Assembly (NCBI RefSeq): GCF_910591885.1
Contig: NC_063274.1
Coordinates: 20,792,164 to 20,856,163, forward strand
DNA: 64,000 nucleotides
Origin: Bombus terrestris
Lineage: Eukaryota > Arthropoda > Insecta > Hymenoptera > Apidae
Direction: 5' to 3'
Part shown: one piece after another, positions 13,268-26,151 of the stretch
Layout: each line of letters starts with the position of its first letter
Numbering within the stretch: the first letter of the stretch is position 1
Program-made: the position numbers and the translations under genes
The notes under the pieces: generated by a model
The model's input: only the letters and a program-made list of their open reading frames with translations
The model's database searches: none
Told to the model about the DNA's origin: nothing

Positions 13268-14917
13268 ATATACTATAACGATATAACGCATAACGTTATA
13301 TACGATAACGATATAACGCATAACGTTATATACGATAACGATATAACGTATAACGTTATAAACTATATCGTTATAACGTATAACGTGATATGCTATATCG
13401 ATATAGCGTATAACGTTATGTACTATAACGATATAACGTATAACGTTATGTAGTATTACGATATAACGTATAACGTTATGTAGTATTACGATATAACGTA
13501 TAACGTTATGTAGTATCACGATATAATGTATAACGTTATATGCTATATCCATATAACGTATAACGTTATATACTATAACGATATAACGTAAAACGTTATA
13601 TACTATATCGATATAACATATAACGTTAGATACTATAACGATATAACGTATAACGTTATGTAGTATTACGATATAACGTATAACGTTATGTAGTATTACG
13701 ATATAACGTATAACGTTATATACGATAACGATATAACGTAAAACGTTATATACTATATGGATATAACGTATAACGTTATATACTATATCGATATAACGTA
13801 TAACGTTATGTACTATAACGATATAACGTATAACGTTGTATACGATATCGATATAACGTATAACGTGATATGCTATATCGATATAACGTATAACGTTATG
13901 TACTATAACGATATAACGTACAACGTTATATACGGTAACGATATAACGTATAACGTTATGTACTATAAGGATATAACGTATAACGTTATGTACTATAACG
14001 ATATAACGTAAAACGTTATATACGATATCGATATAACGTATAACGTTATATACGATAACGATATAACGTACAACGTTATGTACTATAACGATATAACGTA
14101 AAACGTTATATACTATAACGATATAACGTAAAACGTTATATACGATAACGATATAACGTATAACGTTATGTACTATAACGATATAACGCATAACGTTATA
14201 TACGATAACGATATAACGCATAACGTTATATACGATAACGATATAACGTATAACGTTATAAACTATATCGTTATAACGTATAACGTGATATGCTATATCG
14301 ATATAGCGTATAACGTTATGTACTATAACGATATAACGTATAACGTTATGTAGTATTACGATATAACGTATAACGTTATGTAGTATTACGATATAACGTA
14401 TAACGTTATGTAGTATCACGATATAATGTATAACGTTATATGCTATATCCATATAACGTATAACGTTATATACTATAACGATATAACGTAAAACGTTATA
14501 TACTATATCGATATAACATATAACGTTAGATACTATAACGATATAACGTATAACGTTATGTAGTATTACGATATAACGTATAACGTTATGTAGTATTACG
14601 ATATAACGTATAACGTTATATACGATAACGATATAACGTAAAACGTTATATACTATATGGATATAACGTATAACGTTATATACTATATCGATATAACGTA
14701 TAACGTTATGTACTATAACGATATAACGTATAACGTTGTATACGATATCGATATAACGTATAACGTGATATGCTATATCGATATAACGTATAACGTTATG
14801 TACTATAACGATATAACGTACAACGTTATATACGGTAACGATATAACGTATAACGTTATGTACTATAAGGATATAACGTATAACGTTATGTACTATAACG
14901 ATATAACGTAAAACGTT
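13268..14917 (+). repeat. 900-bp tandem duplication in copy B
   Basis: This is the same two-copy arrangement as 6,398-8,047, displaced by 6,870 bp: 13,268-14,017 and 14,168-14,917 with the 150-bp linker between. The duplication therefore predates the 6.87-kb duplication. Confidence 0.84.
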
Positions 14918-15217
14918 ATATACGATAACGATATAACGTATAACGTTATAAACTATATCGTTATAACGTATAACGTTATATACTATAACGATATAACGTA
15001 TAACTTTATGTAGTATTACGATATAACGTAAAACGTTATGTAGTATTACGATATAACGTATAACGTTATATGCTATAACCATATAACGTATAACGTTATA
15101 TACTATAACGATATAACGTATAACGTTATAAACTATATCGTTATAACGTATAACGTTATATACGATAACGATATAACGTATAACGTTAAAAACTATATCG
15201 TTATAACGTATAACGTT

Positions 15218-15247
15218 ATACGTTATATCGATATAGTATATAACGTT
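15218..15247 (-). repeat. Inverted monomer
   Basis: The 30 bases are the exact reverse complement of AACGTT, ATATACTATATC, GATATAACGTAT. The paralog at 8,348 is a perfect palindrome and the one at 39,052 has a GTGTAT right arm, so three arm states exist at this position. Confidence 0.9.
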
Positions 15248-15277
15248 ATATACTACAACGATATAACGTTATACGTT
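15248..15277 (+). repeat. Monomer with flipped 3-bp spacer
   Basis: The monomer beginning ATATACTACAACG ends AACGTTATACGTT, with TAT at 15,270-15,272. Paralogs at 8,378 and 39,082 have GTAAAACGTT here. Confidence 0.88.
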
Positions 15278-15877
15278 ATATACGATAACGATATAACGTA
15301 TAACGTCATGTACTATAACGATATAACGTATAACGTTGTATACGATAACGATATAACGTATAACGTTATAAACTATATCGTTATAACGGATAACGTTATA
15401 TACTATATCGATATAATGTATAACGTTATATACGATAACGATATAACGTATAACGTTATGTACTATAACGATATAACGTATAACGTTATATACGATAACG
15501 ATATAACGTATAACGTTAAAAACTATATCGTTATAACGTATAACGTTATATACTATATCGATATAGTGTATAACGTTATATACTACAACGATATAACGTA
15601 AAACGTTATATACGATAACGATATAACGTATAACGTCATGTACTATAACGATATAACGTATAACGTTGTATACGATAACGATATAACGTATAACGTTATA
15701 AACTATATCGTTATAACGTATAACGTTATATACTATATCGATATAATGTATAACGTTATATACGATAACGATATAACGTATAACGTTATGTACTATAACG
15801 ATATAACGTATAACGTTATATACGATAACGATATAACGTATAACGTTAAAAACTATATCGTTATAACGTATAACGTT

Positions 15878-15907
15878 ATACGTTATATCGTTATAGTATA
15901 TAACGTT
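15878..15907 (-). repeat. Inverted monomer (same sequence as 3,661-3,690)
   Basis: This is the exact reverse complement of AACGTT, ATATACTATAAC, GATATAACGTAT. Paralogs at 28,657, 29,977 and 39,712 hold other arm combinations at this position. Confidence 0.9.
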
Positions 15908-15939
15908 ATACATTATATCGATATAATGTATAACGTTAT
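15900..15939. repeat. 40-bp perfect palindrome
   Basis: The monomer at 15,908 has left half ATACATTATATC and right half GATATAATGTAT, with AACGTT on both sides and two further paired bases. The parental type (for example 28,687) has ATATACTATATC as left half. The same perfected monomer is at 39,742. Confidence 0.92.
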
Positions 15940-16350
15940 GTACTATAACGATATAACGTACAACGTTATATACGATAACGATATAACGTATAACGTTATG
16001 TACTATAACGATATAACGTATAACGTTATATTCGATAACGATATAACGTATAACGTTATGTACTCTAACGATATAACGTATAACGTTATATACGATAACG
16101 ATATACCGTATAACGTTAAAAACTATATCGTTATAACGTATAACGTGATATGCTATATCGATATAACGTATAACGTTATATACTATAACGATATAACGTA
16201 TAACGTTATGTAGTATTACGATATAACGTATAACGTTATGTAGTATTACGATATAACGTATAACGTTATGTAGTATTACGATATAACGTATAACGTTATA
16301 TACGATAACGATATAACGCATAACGTTATATACTATAACGATATAACGTT

Positions 16351-16379
16351 ATACGTTATATCGTTATCGTATATAACGT
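16351..16379 (-). repeat. Inverted consensus monomer
   Basis: These 29 bases match the reverse complement of a consensus monomer, starting ATACGTTATATCG and continuing TTATCGTATATAACGT. The paralogs at 30,449 and 40,184 carry only the 3-bp spacer flip, followed by a forward monomer. This looks like a longer version of the same switch. Confidence 0.88.
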
Positions 16380-16567
16380 ATAACGTTATATACGATAACG
16401 ATATAACGTATAACGTTATGTACTATAACGATATAACGTAAAACGTTATATACGATAGCGATATAACGTATAACGTTATATACGATAACGATATAACGTT
16501 TAACGTTATGTACTATAACGATATAACGTATAACGTTATATACGATAACGATATAACGTATAACGTT

Positions 16568-16582
16568 ATAAGCTATAACGTG
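16568..16582 (+). repeat. 15-bp half-monomer, HOR anchor 1
   Basis: ATAAGCTATAACGTG is followed directly by a monomer starting ATATGCTATATCG. It equals an ATAAGCTAT monomer lacking 15 internal bases. It shifts the grid from 8 to 23 mod 30 and recurs at 27,082, 30,667 and 40,402. Confidence 0.93.
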
Positions 16583-19500
16583 ATATGCTATATCGATATA
16601 ACGTATAACGTTATATACTATAACGATATAACGTCAAACGTTATATACGATAACGTTATAACGTATAACGTTATGTACTATAACGATATAACGTATAACG
16701 TTATATACTATAACGATATAACGTATAACGTTATGTAGTATTACGATATAACGTATAACGTTATGTAGTATTACGATATAACGTATAACGTTATATACGA
16801 TAACGATATAACGCATAACGTTATATACTATAACGATATAACGTAAAACGTTATATACGATATCGATATAACGTATAACGTTATATACGATAACGATATA
16901 ACGTATAACGTTATGTACTATAACGATATAACGTATAACGTTATATACTATAACGATATAACGTATAACGTTATGTAGTATTACGATATAACGTATAACG
17001 TTATGTAGTATTACGATATAACGTATAACGTTATATACGATAACGATATAACGCATAACGTTATATACTATAACGATATAACGTAAAACGTTATATACGA
17101 TATCGATATAACGTATAACGTTATATACGATAACGATATAACGTATAACGTTATAAACTATATCGTTATAACGTATAACGTTATATGCTATATCCATATA
17201 ACGTATAACGTTATATACTATAACGATATAACGTAAAACGTTATATACGATAACGATATAACGTATAACGTTATATACGATAACGATATAACGTATAACG
17301 TTATAAACTATATCGTTATAACGTATAACGTTATATGCTATATCCATATAACGTATAACGTTATATACGATAACGATATAACGTATAACGTTATATACGA
17401 TAGCGATATAACGTATAACGTTATATACGATAACGATATAACGTATAACGTTATATACGATAACGATATAACGTATAACGTTATAAACTATATCGTTATA
17501 ACGTATAACGTTATATGCTATATCCATATAACGTATAACGTTATATACGATAACGATATAACGTATAACGTTATATACGATAGCGATATAACGTATAACG
17601 TTATATACGATAACGATATAACGTATAACGTCATGTACTATAACGATATAACGTATAACGTTGTATACGATAACGATATAACGTATAACGTTATAAACTA
17701 TATCGTTATAACGGATAACGTTATATACTATATCGATATAATGTATAACGTTATATACGATAACGATATAACGTATAACGTTATGTACTATAACGATATA
17801 ACGTATAACGTTATATACGATAACGATATAACGTATAACGTTAAAAACTATATCGTTATAACGTATAACGTTATATACTATATCGATATAGTGTATAACG
17901 TTATATACTACAACGATATAACGTAAAACGTTATATACGATAACGATATAACGTATAACGTCATGTACTATAACGATATAACGTATAACGTTGTATACGA
18001 TAACGATATAACGTATAACGTTATAAACTATATCGTTATAACGGATAACGTTATATACTATATCGATATAATGTATAACGTTATATACGATAACGATATA
18101 ACGTATAACGTTATGTACTATAACGATATAACGTATAACGTTATATACGATAACGATATAACGTATAACGTTAAAAACTATATCGTTATAACGTATAACG
18201 TTATATACTATAACGATATAACGTATAACGTTATGTAGTATTACGATATAACGTATAACGTTATGTAGTATTACGATATAACGTATAACGTTATATACGA
18301 TAACGATATAACGCATAACGTTATATACTATAACGATATAACGTAAAACGTTATATACGATATCGATATAACGTATAACGTTATATACGATAACGATATA
18401 ACGTATAACGTTATGTACTATAACGATATAACGTAAAACGTTATATACGATAACGATATAACGTATAACGTTATAAACTATATCGTTATAACGTATAACG
18501 TTATGTAGTATTACGATATAACGTATAACGTTATATACTATAACGATATACCGTATAACGTTATATACGATAACGATATAACGTATAACGTTATATACGA
18601 TAGCGATATAACGTATAACGTTATATACGATAACGATATAACGTTTAACGTTATGTACTATAACGATATAACGTATAACGTTATATACGATAACGATATA
18701 ACGTATAACGTTATATACTATATCGATATAACGTAAAACGTTATATACTATATCGATGTAACGTAAAACGTTATATACTATATCGATATAACGTATAACG
18801 TTATAAACTATATCGTTATAACGTATAACGTTATATACTATAACGATATAACGTATAACGTTATGTAGTATTACGATATAACGTATAACGTTATGTATTA
18901 TTACGATATAACGTATAACGTTATGTAGTATTACGATATAACGTATAACGTTATATACGATAACGATATAACGCATAACGTTATGTATTATTACGATATA
19001 ACGTATAACGTTATATGCTATATCCATATAACGTATAACGTTATGTACTATAACGATATAACGTAAAACGTTATATACGATAACGATATAACGTATAACG
19101 TTATATACGATAACGATATAACGTATAACGTTATAAACTATATTGTTATAACGTATAACGTTATATGCTATATCCATATAATGTATAACGTTATATACGA
19201 TAACGATATAACGTATAACGTTATATACGATAGCGATATAACGTATAACGTTATATACGATAACTATATAACGTATAACGTTAAAAACTATATCGTTATA
19301 ACGTATAACGTTATATACGATAACGATATAACGTATAACGTTATGTACTATAACGATATAACGTATAACGTTATATACTATAACGATATAACGCATAACG
19401 TTATATACGATAACGATATAACGCATAACGTTATATACGATAACGATATAACGTATAACGTTATAAACTATATCGTTATAACGTATAACGTGATATGCTA

Positions 19501-19642
19501 TATCGATATAGCGTATAACGTTATGTACTATAACGATATAACGTATAACGTTATGTAGTATTACGATATAACGTATAACGTTAGATACTATAACGATATG
19601 ACGTATAACGTTATGTAGTATTACGATATAACGTATAACGTT

Positions 19643-19672
19643 ATGTAGTATTACGATATATAGTATAACGTT
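19643..19672 (+). repeat. Divergent monomer with TATAGTAT in the conserved half
   Basis: The second half reads ATATAGTATAACGTT rather than ATAACGTATAACGTT. Two adjacent bases of the normally constant part are changed and one CpG is lost. The paralogs at 3,211, 33,742 and 43,477 have the normal sequence. Confidence 0.8.
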
Positions 19673-22600
19673 ATATACGATAACGATATAACGTAAAACG
19701 TTATATACTATAAGGATATAACGTATAACGTTATATACTATATCGATATAACGTATAACGTTATGTACTATAACGATATAACGTATAACGTTGTATACGA
19801 TAACGATATAACGTATAACGTTATAAACTATATCGTTATAACGTATAACGTTATATACTATATCGATATAATGTATAACGTTATATACGATAACGATATA
19901 ACGTATAACGTTATGTACTATAACGATATAACGTATAACGTTATATACGATAACGATATAACGTATAACGTTAAAAACTATATCGTTATAACGTATAACG
20001 TTATATACTATATCGATATAATGTATAACGTTATATACTATAACGATATAACGTAAAACGTTATATACGATAACGATATAACGTATAACGTTATAAGCTA
20101 TATCGTTATAACGTATAACGTTATATACTATAACGATATAACGTATAACGTTATGTAGTATTACGATATAACGTATAACGTTATGTAGTATTACGATATA
20201 ACGTATAACGTTATATGCTATAACCATATAACGTATAACGTTATATACTATAACGATATAACGTATAACGTTATGTAGTATTACGATATAACGTATAACG
20301 TTATGTAGTATTACGATATAACGCATAACGTTATATGCTATATCCATATAACGTATAACGTTATATACTATAACGATATAACGTAAAACGTTATATACTA
20401 TAACGATATAACGTAAAACGTTATATACTATATCGATATAACGTATAACGTTATATACGATAACGATATAACGCATAACGTTATATACGATAACGATATA
20501 ACGTATAACGTTATATACGATAGCGATATAACGTATAACGTTATGTAGTATTACGATATAACGTATAACGTTATGTAGTATTACGATATAACGTATAACG
20601 TTATGTAGTATTACGATATAACGTATAACGTTATATGGTATATCCATATAACGTATAACGTTATATACGATAACGATATAACGCATAACGTTATATACGA
20701 TAACGATATAACGTATAACGTTATATACGATAACGATATAACGTATAACGTTATGTACTATAACGATATAACGTATAACGTTATATACTATAACGATATA
20801 ACGCATAACGTTATATACGATAACGATATAACGCATAACGTTATATACGATAACGATATAACGTATAACGTTATAAACTATATCGTTATAACGTATAACG
20901 TGATATGCTATATCGATATAGCGTATAACGTTATGTAGTATTACGATATAACGTATAACGTTATGTAGTATCACGATATAATGTATAACGTTATATGCTA
21001 TATCCATATAACGTATAACGTTATATACTATAACGATATAACGTAAAACGTTATATACTATATCGATATAACATATAACGTTAGATACTATAACGATATA
21101 ACGTATAACGTTATGTAGTATTACGATATAACGTATAACGTTATGTAGTATTACGATATAACGTATAACGTTATATACGATAACGATATAACGTAAAACG
21201 TTATATACTATATGGATATAACGCATAACGTTATATACGATAACGATATAACGTATAACGTTATATACGATAGCGATATAACGTATAACGTTATGTAGTA
21301 TTACGATATAACGTATAACGTTATGTAGTATTACGATATAACGTATAACGTTATGTAGTATTACGATATAACGTATAACGTTATATGGTATATCCATATA
21401 ACGTATAACGTTATATACGATAACGATATAACGTATAACGTTGTATACGATAACGATATAACGTATAACGTTATAAACTATATCGTTATAACGTATAACG
21501 TTATATACTATATCGATATAATGTATAACGTTATATACGATAACGATATAACGTATAACGTTATGTACTATAACGATATAACGTATAACGTTATATACGA
21601 TAACGATATAACGTATAACGTTATAAACTATATCGTTATAACGTATAACGTTATATACTACAACGATATAACGTATAACGTTATGTAGTATTACGATATA
21701 ACGTATAACGTTATGTAGTATTACGATATAACGTATAACGTTATATGCTATAACCATATAACGTATAACGTTATATACTATAACGATATAACGTATAACG
21801 TTATATACGATAACGATATAACGTATAACGTTATATACTATAACGATATAACGTAAAACGTTATATACGATATCGATATAACGTATAACGTTATATACGA
21901 TAACGATATAACGTATAACGTTATATACGATAACGATATAACGTAAAACGTTAGATACTATATCGATATAACGTATAACGTTATGTAGTATTACGATATA
22001 ACGTATAACGTTATGTAGTATTACGATATAACGTATAACGTTATGTAGTATTACGATATAACGTATAACGTTATATGCTATATACATATAACGTATAACG
22101 TTATATACTATAACGATATAACGTAAAACGTTATATACTATATCGATATAACGTATAACGTTATATACTATAACGATATAACGTATAACGTTATGTAGTA
22201 TTACGATATAACGTATAACGTTATATGCTATATCCATATAACGTATAACGTTATATACTATAACGATATAACGTAAAACGTTATATACTATATCGATATA
22301 ACGTATAACGTTATGTACTATAACGATATAACGTATAACGTTACATACTATAACGATATAACGTAAAACGTTATATACGATATCGATATAACGTATAATG
22401 TTATATACGATAACGATATAACGTATAACGTTATGTACTATAACGATATAACGTAAAACGTTATATACGATAACGATATAACGTATAACGTTATGTAGTA
22501 TTACGATATAACGTATAACGTTATGTAGTATTACGATATAACGTATAACGTTATATGCTATATGCATATAACGTATAACGTTATATACTATAACGATATA

Positions 22601-22732
22601 CCGTATAACGTTATATACGATAACGATATAACGTATAACGTTATATACGATAGCTATATAACGTATAACTTTATATACGATAACGATATAACGTATAACG
22701 TTATGTACTATAACGATATAACGTATAACGTT

Positions 22733-23662
22733 ATATACTATAACGATATAACGCATAACGTTATATACGATAACGATATAACGCATAACGTTATATACGA
22801 TAACGATATAACGTATAACGTTATAAACTATATCGTTATAACGTATAACGTGATATGCTATATCGATATAGCGTATAACGTTATGTACTATAACGATATA
22901 ACGTATAACGTTATGTAGTATTACGATATAACGTATAACGTTATGTAGTATTACGATATAACGTATAACGTTATGTAGTATCACGATATAATGTATAACG
23001 TTATATGCTATATCCATATAACGTATAACGTTATATACTATAACGATATAACGTAAAACGTTATATACTATATCGATATAACATATAACGTTAGATACTA
23101 TAACGATATAACGTATAACGTTATGTAGTATTACGATATAACGTATAACGTTATGTAGTATTACGATATAACGTATAACGTTATATACGATAACGATATA
23201 ACGTAAAACGTTATATACTATATGGATATAACGTATAACGTTATATACTATATCGATATAACGTATAACGTTATGTACTATAACGATATAACGTATAACG
23301 TTGTATACGATATCGATATAACGTATAACGTGATATGCTATATCGATATAACGTATAACGTTATGTACTATAACGATATAACGTACAACGTTATATACGG
23401 TAACGATATAACGTATAACGTTATGTACTATAAGGATATAACGTATAACGTTATGTACTATAACGATATAACGTAAAACGTTATATACGATATCGATATA
23501 ACGTATAACGTTATATACGATAACGATATAACGTACAACGTTATGTACTATAACGATATAACGTAAAACGTTATATACTATAACGATATAACGTAAAACG
23601 TTATATACGATAACGATATAACGTATAACGTTATGTACTATAACGATATAACGTATAACGTT
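22733..23662 (+). repeat. Single copy of the 750-bp block plus 180-bp linker
   Basis: This matches the blocks at 6,398 and 7,298 but is present once. The six-monomer linker that follows (23,483-23,662) starts with a CGATATCGAT monomer and includes GTACAAC and two GTAAAAC monomers. The equivalent single copy is at 46,597-47,526. Confidence 0.82.
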
Positions 23663-26122
23663 ATATACGATAACGATATAACGTATAACGTTATAAACTA
23701 TATCGTTATAACGTATAACGTTATATACTATAACGATATAACGTATAACTTTATGTAGTATTACGATATAACGTAAAACGTTATGTAGTATTACGATATA
23801 ACGTATAACGTTATATGCTATAACCATATAACGTATAACGTTATATACTATAACGATATAACGTATAACGTTATGTAGTATTACGATATAACGTATAACG
23901 TTATGTAGTATTACGATATAACGTATAACGTTATATGCTATATCCATATAACGTATAACGTTATATACTATAACGATATAACGTAAATCGTTATATACTA
24001 TAACGATATAACGTAAAACGTTATATACTATATCGATATAACGTATAACGTTATATACGATAACGATATAACGTATAACGTTATAAACTATATCGTTATA
24101 ACGTATAACGCTATATACTATATCGATATAATGTATAACGTTATATACGATAACGATATAACGTATAATGTTGTGTACTATAACGATATAACGTATAACG
24201 TTATATACGATAACGATATAACGTAAAACGTTATATACTATATCGATATAACGTATAACGTTATGTAGTATTACGATATAACGTATAACGTTATATGCTA
24301 TATCCATATAACGTATAACGTTATATACTATAACGATATACCGTATAACGTTATATACGATAACGATATAACGTATAACGTTATATACGATAGCGATATA
24401 ACGTATAACGTTATATACGATAACGATATAACGTATAACGTTATGTAGTATTACGATATAACGTATAACGTTATGTAGTATTACGATATAACGTATAACG
24501 TTATGTAGTATTACGATATAACGTATAACGTTATATGCTATATACATATAACGTATAACGTTATATACTATAACGATATAACGAAAAACGTTATATACTA
24601 TATCGATATAACGTATAACGTTATATACTATAACGATATAACGTATAACGTTATGTAGTATTACGATATAACGTATAACGTTATGTAGTATTACGATATA
24701 ACGTATAACGTTATATGCTATATCCATATAACGTATAACGTTATATACTATAACGATATAACGTAAAACGTTATATACTATATCGATATAACGTATAACG
24801 TTATGTACTATAACGATATAACGTATAACGTTATATGCTATAACGATATAACGTAAAACGTTATATACGATATCTATATAACGTATAATGTTATATACGA
24901 TAACGATATAACGTATAACGTTATGTACTATAACGATATAACGTAAAACGTTATATACGATAGCGATATAACGTATAACGTTATAAACTATATCGTTATA
25001 ACGTATAGCGTTATGTACTATAACGATATAACGTATAACGTTATATACGATAACGATATAACGTATAACGTTATATACGATAACGATATAACGCATAACG
25101 TTATATACGATAACGATATAACGTATAACGTTATAAACTATATCGTTATAACGTATAACGTGATATGCTATGTCGATATAACGCATAACGTTATATACGA
25201 TAACGATATAACGTATAACGTTATAAACTATATCGTTATAACGTATAACGTGATATGCTATATCGATATAGCGTATAACGTTATGTACTATAACGATATA
25301 ACGTATAACGTTATGTAGTATTACGATATAACGTATAACGTTATGTAGTATTACGATATAACGTATAACGTTATGTAGTATCACGATATAATGTATAACG
25401 TTATATGCTATATCCATATAACGTATAACGTTATATACTATAACGATATAACGTAAAACGTTATATACTATATCGATATAACATATAACGTTAGATACTA
25501 TAACGATATAACGTATAACGTTATAAACTATATCGTTATAACGTATAACGTTATATACTATAACGATATACCGTATAACGTTATATACGATAACGATATA
25601 ACGTATAACGTTATATACGATAGCGATATAACGTATAACGTTATATACGATAACGATATAACGTATAACGTTATGTAGTATTACGATATAACGTATAACG
25701 TTATATGCTATATCCATATAACGTATAACGTTATATACTATAACGATATAACGCATAACGTTATATACGATAACGATATAACGCATAACGTTATATACGA
25801 TAACGATATAACGTATAACGTTATAAACTATATCGTTATAACGTATAACGTGATATGCTATATCGATATAGCGTATAACGTTATGTACTATAACGATATA
25901 ACGTATAACGTTATGTAGTATTACGGTATAACGTATAACGTTATGTAGTATTACGATATAACGTATAACGTTATGTAGTATCACGATATAATGTATAACG
26001 TTATATGCTATATCCATATAACGTATAACGTTATATACTATAACGATATAACGTAAAACGTTATATACTATATCGATATAACATATAACGTTAGATACTA
26101 TAACGATATAACGTATAACGTT

Positions 26123-26151
26123 ATGTAGTATTACGATAAACGTATAACGTT
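26123..26151 (+). repeat. 29-bp monomer (1-bp deletion)
   Basis: The ATGTAGTATTACG-type monomer reads GATAAACG instead of GATATAACG. The missing base shifts the grid from 23 to 22 mod 30. The same event is at 49,987-50,015, which marks the two regions as copies. Confidence 0.93.

Larger units (their letters stand above)
8888..15757 (+). repeat. 6.87-kb tandem duplication, copy B (6,870 bp)
   Basis: This follows copy A directly, and the junction is at a shared monomer pair near 8,888-8,947. It has 229 monomers. Copy-specific differences include the perfected palindrome at 9,932-9,967, AACGGTATATGG at 11,283, a GTACTACAACG-type change near 12,188 and the palindrome at 13,079-13,120. The same sequence recurs again at 32,542-39,591 as part of the 18-kb duplication. 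Confidence 0.88.
15758..16567 (+). repeat. Junction block rich in inverted monomers
   Basis: This is satellite DNA between the 6.87-kb pair and the first HOR anchor, homologous to 39,592-40,401. It contains an inverted monomer at 15,878-15,907, a perfect palindrome at 15,900-15,939 and an inverted monomer at 16,351-16,379. The density of orientation changes here is higher than in most of the array. Confidence 0.85.

Noticed and set aside
3689..15082. A 3,797-codon minus-strand open frame, and similar ones at 16,634-26,017, 27,148-29,091, 30,943-40,155, 40,468-49,881 and 49,995-62,099, as giant repetitive proteins.
   Set aside because: They are pure satellite translated in a frame that is open because the period is ten codons. 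There is no unique N- or C-terminal sequence, promoter context or codon-position bias, and they begin and end at HOR phase breaks or chance variants.
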